This document shows, one piece after another, positions 60,768-64,000 of a stretch of 64,000 nucleotides of DNA. The stretch is taken from assembly GCF_900109545.1 (NCBI RefSeq), contig NZ_FOAP01000010.1:124001-188000 (forward strand), written 5' to 3'. Every line of letters begins with the position of its first letter. Positions within the stretch are counted from its first letter, which is position 1. The position numbers and the translations under genes were made by a program. Under the pieces are notes generated by a model, which saw only the letters and a list, made by a program, of their open reading frames with translations, was not told the DNA's origin and ran no database searches. The DNA comes from Stigmatella aurantiaca. Lineage in GTDB: Bacteria > Myxococcota > Myxococcia > Myxococcales > Myxococcaceae.

Positions 60768-61421
60768 TTACATCGTGGCGTGGGAGTCCGCACTCAGGGA
60801 GGGAATGGGCAGAGCGCCCTTCGTGCCGCCCTTCGTGGAGGTCTTCCGGGTGGGCTTCTTGGAAGGGGTGGCCTTGCGGCGCACGGCCCGGACGGCATCC
60901 CGGCCCATGTCGAGCACGGTGGACACGGCTCCCACCACCACGTTGCCGGGCGGGGTGTCCGGAGCCCGCGGGTGCGGACGGGTGGGCGCGGCCTTCTTCG
61001 CCACCGTCAATGCATTCGCCATGTCCTTGAGTTCGCGGGGGCTGAAGGCCTTGCGGACCTTGGGAAACAGCTCTTCCTCTTCCTCTTTGACGTGGTGGCG
61101 GATGTTCTCCATCAGCACGCTCACCTTGGCGTCGAAGCGCTCGGCCTCGGGCGGCAGGGAGTCCAGCTCCGACAGCAGCCACTTGGCCACGTGGTGCTCC
61201 TCCAGCGCCTCGAGCACCTGGGGCTCGAGCTTCCCGGCCTTGGCCCGGATCGCGGGATAGAAGACCTGCTCCTCGATGACCGCGTGAACGGCCAGCTCGC
61301 GGATGATCTGATCGACCAGCTTGCGCTTCAGCTTCTTGGCGTTGTCGCCTGCTTTTTCAAACTTGCGGAAGAGCGTCTCCACCGTCTTGTGGTCCGCTTT
61401 CAAGAGCGCGATGGCGTCCAT
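60768..61421 (-). CDS. Hemerythrin HHE-domain protein
   Basis: 217 residues from ATG 61421 (AGGGAGGGA upstream); an extended in-frame start lacks this site. The helical HHE cation-binding pattern is present: LLKADHKTVETLFRKFE, HAVIEEQVFYPAI, LEEHHVAKWLLSEL and HHVKEEEEELFPKV supply the iron-ligand histidines and glutamates. The C-terminus is basic (RRKATPSKKPTRKTSTK) and may bind nucleic acid or be disordered. Members bind oxygen or sense redox state. It is near tpx, suggesting a shared oxidative role, but with no proof of an operon. Confidence 0.88.
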   Translation of the reverse strand: MDAIALLKADHKTVETLFRKFEKAGDNAKKLKRKLVDQIIRELAVHAVIEEQVFYPAIRAKAGKLEPQVLEALEEHHVAKWLLSELDSLPPEAERFDAKVSVLMENIRHHVKEEEEELFPKVRKAFSPRELKDMANALTVAKKAAPTRPHPRAPDTPPGNVVVGAVSTVLDMGRDAVRAVRRKATPSKKPTRKTSTKGGTKGALPIPSLSADSHATM

Positions 61422-61554
61422 CGTGTTCCCTCCCTTTCGTGGGGCATTCCCGTCCGTCGGGTGCCTGTTCGCTGGGGAAGGTGGCGATGCCTCACGCGAT
61501 ATGCCGGAAAACACGTGAAGGCCGCATACGCCAGGCCGGTGAGCAGCCAGGCGG

Positions 61555-62424
61555 TCAGGGCTCCTGGAGGGACTGCGCGGAGGGCAGGAGGCGGCCGCCT
61601 TTGAAGCCTCGCAGGCGGACGTACCGCGTGAAGTCGCGGACGAACGCCTCGGCGGGAAGTCCCACCGTGGTGGCGAAGGCCTCCTGGAAGTTGGGGCCCT
61701 GGCTCATCGCGTCGAGCAGCCGCTTCACCGTGTCCTGCCCGTAGCGGTTCACGAGGAAGACGAAGGCATGGTGGGAGGCGCCATAGGCCACCTCCATCTG
61801 CTGCTCGAAGAGTTCTTCGGGCTGGAGCAGGGGCTCCCAATCCGGGTGCTCCTCCAGCGTCCGGGCCAGTTGTTCCAGCGTGGGCCAGCGGTAGGCCTGT
61901 TCCGCCGTGTACGAGGCCATGCCCTCCCGGAACCAGGCGGGGATCTGCTTCTGGACCCAGTCGCTGGAGGACGCCGCGAGCTGGAACATCACGGTGTGGG
62001 TCAGCTCGTGGAGGAGCAGCTCGTCCAGGTCCCGCTGCGAGGCCTTCAGCGGCTCCCACGTCTCCGGTGACTGGACGTCCAGCAGATCGTAGCGGGCCCA
62101 GGCCCGGAGCCAGGTGTAGCCCGAGCGGCCGGTGACCCGCTCCAGGGCGCCATGGTCTGGCTGGAGGCGCACGGTCACCGGTTGGGTGAGCCGCCCCCAT
62201 CGCATGAGCGGGGGGGTGGCGTTCTGGATGGCCCTCTGGAGCATCGCCGCCGCGTCCGGCTTCTTGGGCGGAACCTGGAGCTGGAAGACGCCGAGCCCTG
62301 TTTCCAGCGGGGCTTTCTCGGCCACCAGCCGGGAGCGGGACCCCAGGCATCCGGTTCCCAGCAGCAGGCAGAGCACCGCCGTAAGTCCTGCCCGCCTGTG
62401 GCCCAGTCCTTCCGTCACGCGCAC
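61555..62424 (-). CDS. Peptidase MA-like zinc metalloprotease lipoprotein
   Basis: 289 residues from GTG 62424 (GTG 62418 also possible). A lipobox is seen in VLCLLLGTGC. The gluzincin motif LLLHELTHTVMFQL (HExxH) is followed by FREGMASYTAE with a third-ligand glutamate, as in peptidase MA-like proteins (PF13485 type), which resemble the M48/M61 fold. Substrate unknown; expected on the periplasmic face of a membrane. Its start is 1 bp from the stop of the upstream phosphatase-superfamily gene, so they are co-transcribed. Confidence 0.85.
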   Translation of the reverse strand: MRVTEGLGHRRAGLTAVLCLLLGTGCLGSRSRLVAEKAPLETGLGVFQLQVPPKKPDAAAMLQRAIQNATPPLMRWGRLTQPVTVRLQPDHGALERVTGRSGYTWLRAWARYDLLDVQSPETWEPLKASQRDLDELLLHELTHTVMFQLAASSSDWVQKQIPAWFREGMASYTAEQAYRWPTLEQLARTLEEHPDWEPLLQPEELFEQQMEVAYGASHHAFVFLVNRYGQDTVKRLLDAMSQGPNFQEAFATTVGLPAEAFVRDFTRYVRLRGFKGGRLLPSAQSLQEP

Positions 62425-62425
62425 C

Positions 62426-63400
62426 TCACTCCACGGCCAGCCACCGCAGCACCGTGCGGCCCACGTCGGCCACGGTGGCCAGGGCGTCCAGCTCGGGCGC
62501 CGGGGGGCCAAAGTAGAGCACGGGCACGGGGTTCAGGGTGTGGCTTCGCGTGGAGAGGTCCTCCACATTGCCGTGGTCGCTACAGATGAGGATCCGGGCA
62601 TCCTCCGGGCGGGTGGCGATCACCGCCCGGGCGAACTGGTCGAAGGTGTCCAGTGCTTCCAGGGCCGCGCCGAAGTCCTGGGCGTGTCCGGCCTCGTCCG
62701 CCAGGTAGTGCTCGAAGAAGGTGAAGTCCATGCCCTCGGCCACCCGCCAGAAGATGCGCGCGGCCTCCTCGGGCGTGCGCTGGGGCACGGAGAAGCCCCG
62801 GTGCTGGGCCCGCAGGCCGGTGATGTCGTGGGAGAGCCCCGCGCCCCCCCGGGCATCGTCCAGGGTGCGCAGGGGGACCTTCGCGGCGGCGAAGGCCAGG
62901 GTGGAGGCGGAGGCCTTCAGGCGGCGCAGCGTGGCGGGGGGGAAGGTGAACTCGGCGGGCTCGGCGGAGGCGCGGCGGGGCAGCTTCAGGGCGTCCAGGT
63001 AGGCGACAGGGTAGGTGTTGGCGAAGGTGGCCGAGCGTCCCGCGGCCACCAGGCGCTTCACCAGGGAGCGCTCGGCGAGCAGCGCCTGGAGGGGGGGATT
63101 GGGGTAGCCCAGCACGTGGCGCTGGATGAGGGCAGGGGCCGGGTCCCCCGTGAGGATGGCGGTCTGGTTGGAGGCCGACTGGGGGCGGCCTTCCACGCCA
63201 AACGTGGTGTCCACGGGGTGGTAGTGTCCACTCCCCGGGAGGGGGAGCCCGGACCCCTCGCCGAACCGGGAGAGCAGGTGCTCCCTCCGGGCCAGCGGGT
63301 TGACGGAGGGGTCCTTCCGGCCCACCCCCACACCATCGATGAAGAGGAGCGCGACGCGCACGGCCTCTGACTGTATCCTCGAATTCCCCGCTTCCGTCAT
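62426..63400 (-). CDS. Alkaline phosphatase-superfamily metalloenzyme (phosphoglycerate mutase-like)
   Basis: 324 residues. LLFIDGVGVG (metal Asp) near the start, SASNQTAILTG (the catalytic Ser/Thr region), FFEHYLADEAGH and ICSDHGNVEDLSTRSHTLNPVPV (metal ligands) match the phosphopentomutase/iPGM metalloenzyme domain. The exact reaction is not clear; phosphate transfer or hydrolysis on a small metabolite is expected. Start ATG 63400, 2 bp from the divergent ATG of the next gene; a GTG at 63361 would shorten it by 13 residues. Co-transcribed with the peptidase-like lipoprotein. Confidence 0.86.
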   Translation of the reverse strand: MTEAGNSRIQSEAVRVALLFIDGVGVGRKDPSVNPLARREHLLSRFGEGSGLPLPGSGHYHPVDTTFGVEGRPQSASNQTAILTGDPAPALIQRHVLGYPNPPLQALLAERSLVKRLVAAGRSATFANTYPVAYLDALKLPRRASAEPAEFTFPPATLRRLKASASTLAFAAAKVPLRTLDDARGGAGLSHDITGLRAQHRGFSVPQRTPEEAARIFWRVAEGMDFTFFEHYLADEAGHAQDFGAALEALDTFDQFARAVIATRPEDARILICSDHGNVEDLSTRSHTLNPVPVLYFGPPAPELDALATVADVGRTVLRWLAVE

Positions 63401-63402
63401 CT

Positions 63403-64000
63403 ATGGCCATCCAAGGCGATCTCTTTAGCTACCCCCTTCCTGAACTCCTCCAATGGCTGGACGGCTCCCGCAAGACGGGAACGTTGCAGCTCTCGTGGGA
63501 GGCGGGCGAGCGCAAGCTCTTTGTCCTCTCCGGCCAGGTGACCGCCATGTCCAGTGCCGGCCTGCGCGAGCGCGTGGCGCGGCTCTCGGAGCTGGCCCGG
63601 CTGTGCCGGGGCAACCGGGTGCTCGCGGCCTTCGACGAGCTGCAGCGCGACCCGGACGTGGAGGACGCCTTCCTGCGGCACGGCGTGGACGTGCGGATGG
63701 TGCGGGAGATGGGCCGCGAGGAGCTGGTCAGCTCGGTGATGGACCTGACCATGGCGGGCCGGGGCACCTTCCACTGGACGGAGGATGGGGACCGGACGGG
63801 CGAGGACTGGCTCCCCTCGGACATGAGCCTCCGGGAGCTGCTCTTCGAGTCGCTGCGGTGGGTGGACGAGCACGCGGACGTGGAGCGGGCGCTGCCCATC
63901 GACGCGATGAGCGTGCGCGCCCTGGCGCCGCCCAGCGCCAGCCAGCCGTTCCTGCACCGGGCCCTGCTCACGCTGTGCGCCCAGCCACAGAACCTGGGGC
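63403..64000 (+). CDS. DUF4388/PATAN-type protein, 3' truncated by the window edge
   Basis: The frame is open from ATG 63403 to the window end (199 codons seen). The N-terminus MAIQGDLFSYPLPELLQWLD and GTLQLSWEAGERKLFVLSGQ match the DUF4388 (PATAN) domain, which occurs in bacterial gliding/motility and signalling proteins; a second part (MSLRELLFESLRWVDEH) repeats an L-x-E-LL pattern. Such proteins often carry receivers or GTPase-linked domains further on. The ATG is 2 bp from the ATG of the divergent gene and no ribosome site is seen. Confidence 0.8.
   Translation, partial: MAIQGDLFSYPLPELLQWLDGSRKTGTLQLSWEAGERKLFVLSGQVTAMSSAGLRERVARLSELARLCRGNRVLAAFDELQRDPDVEDAFLRHGVDVRMVREMGREELVSSVMDLTMAGRGTFHWTEDGDRTGEDWLPSDMSLRELLFESLRWVDEHADVERALPIDAMSVRALAPPSASQPFLHRALLTLCAQPQNLG

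Overview
The window is GC-rich chromosomal DNA from a myxobacterium, most likely of the Myxococcaceae/Archangiaceae type (Myxococcus, Stigmatella, Cystobacter and relatives). The evidence is three secreted metalloproteases with MYXO-CTERM-like C-terminal tags, a Ser/Thr kinase of the myxobacterial type, many lipoproteins, several receiver and histidine-kinase proteins, an ACF-like chemosensory cluster, and frequent GTG starts with 4-bp ATGA/GTGA gene overlaps. No phage, transposase, integrase or CRISPR array was found.

Layout. 1-3654 is a tetrapyrrole operon (hemX/ccsA-like end, hemA, hemC, hemD). 3667-7795 holds a small secreted protein, a MYXO-CTERM metzincin protease, and an overlapping GspE-type secretion ATPase. 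7847-13887 (minus) is an envelope set: a 5'-nucleotidase-like lipoprotein, a second lipoprotein and a predicted outer-membrane barrel. 14003-23360 holds a Nudix hydrolase, an OPA-family phosphate-ester antiporter, a very large lipoprotein with five Asp-rich Cys-flanked motifs, a royal-jelly/yellow-like lipoprotein and an unknown membrane protein. 23494-27253 is the pyruvate dehydrogenase operon (E1 alpha, E1 beta, E2; no E3 here). 27329-30870 holds two small proteins and two receiver-domain proteins. 30918-33157 (minus) is gltX, a small exported protein, tRNA-Gln(CTG), tRNA-Glu(CTC) and a terminator.

33270-36362 repeats the cassette seen at 3667: a paralogue of the small secreted protein followed by two MYXO-CTERM metzincins, then a HAD phosphatase. 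36369-38360 (minus) is a Ser/Thr kinase fused to PEGA and TonB-C domains. It diverges from a six-gene chemosensory operon (38609-45730: CheW, CheR-TPR, MCP, CheY, CheW, CheA-REC) that has no cheB. A degenerate histidine kinase follows convergently. 46980-50436 is polysaccharide-related (heparinase II/III family, nucleotide-sugar dehydrogenase). 50551-53264 holds an exported TldD-like protein and an ATP-grasp ligase.

53370-59879 looks accessory: a Tat-exported vanadium haloperoxidase, a two-gene membrane NACHT-type NTPase plus repeat/propeller-like protein, and a Cys-rich exported orphan. Parts of it have visibly lower GC. 60213-64000 returns to ordinary genes: a one-cysteine Tpx, a hemerythrin-domain protein, a peptidase MA-like lipoprotein, an alkaline-phosphatase-superfamily enzyme, and the start of a DUF4388-type protein that runs off the right edge.

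The best candidates for undescribed biology are the duplicated small-protein/MYXO-CTERM protease cassette (one copy overlapping a type II secretion ATPase gene) and the NACHT/propeller membrane pair. The kinase-TonB fusion and the peroxidase that has lost its resolving cysteine are also worth attention. All domain calls were made by eye from translated sequence; no database search was run.
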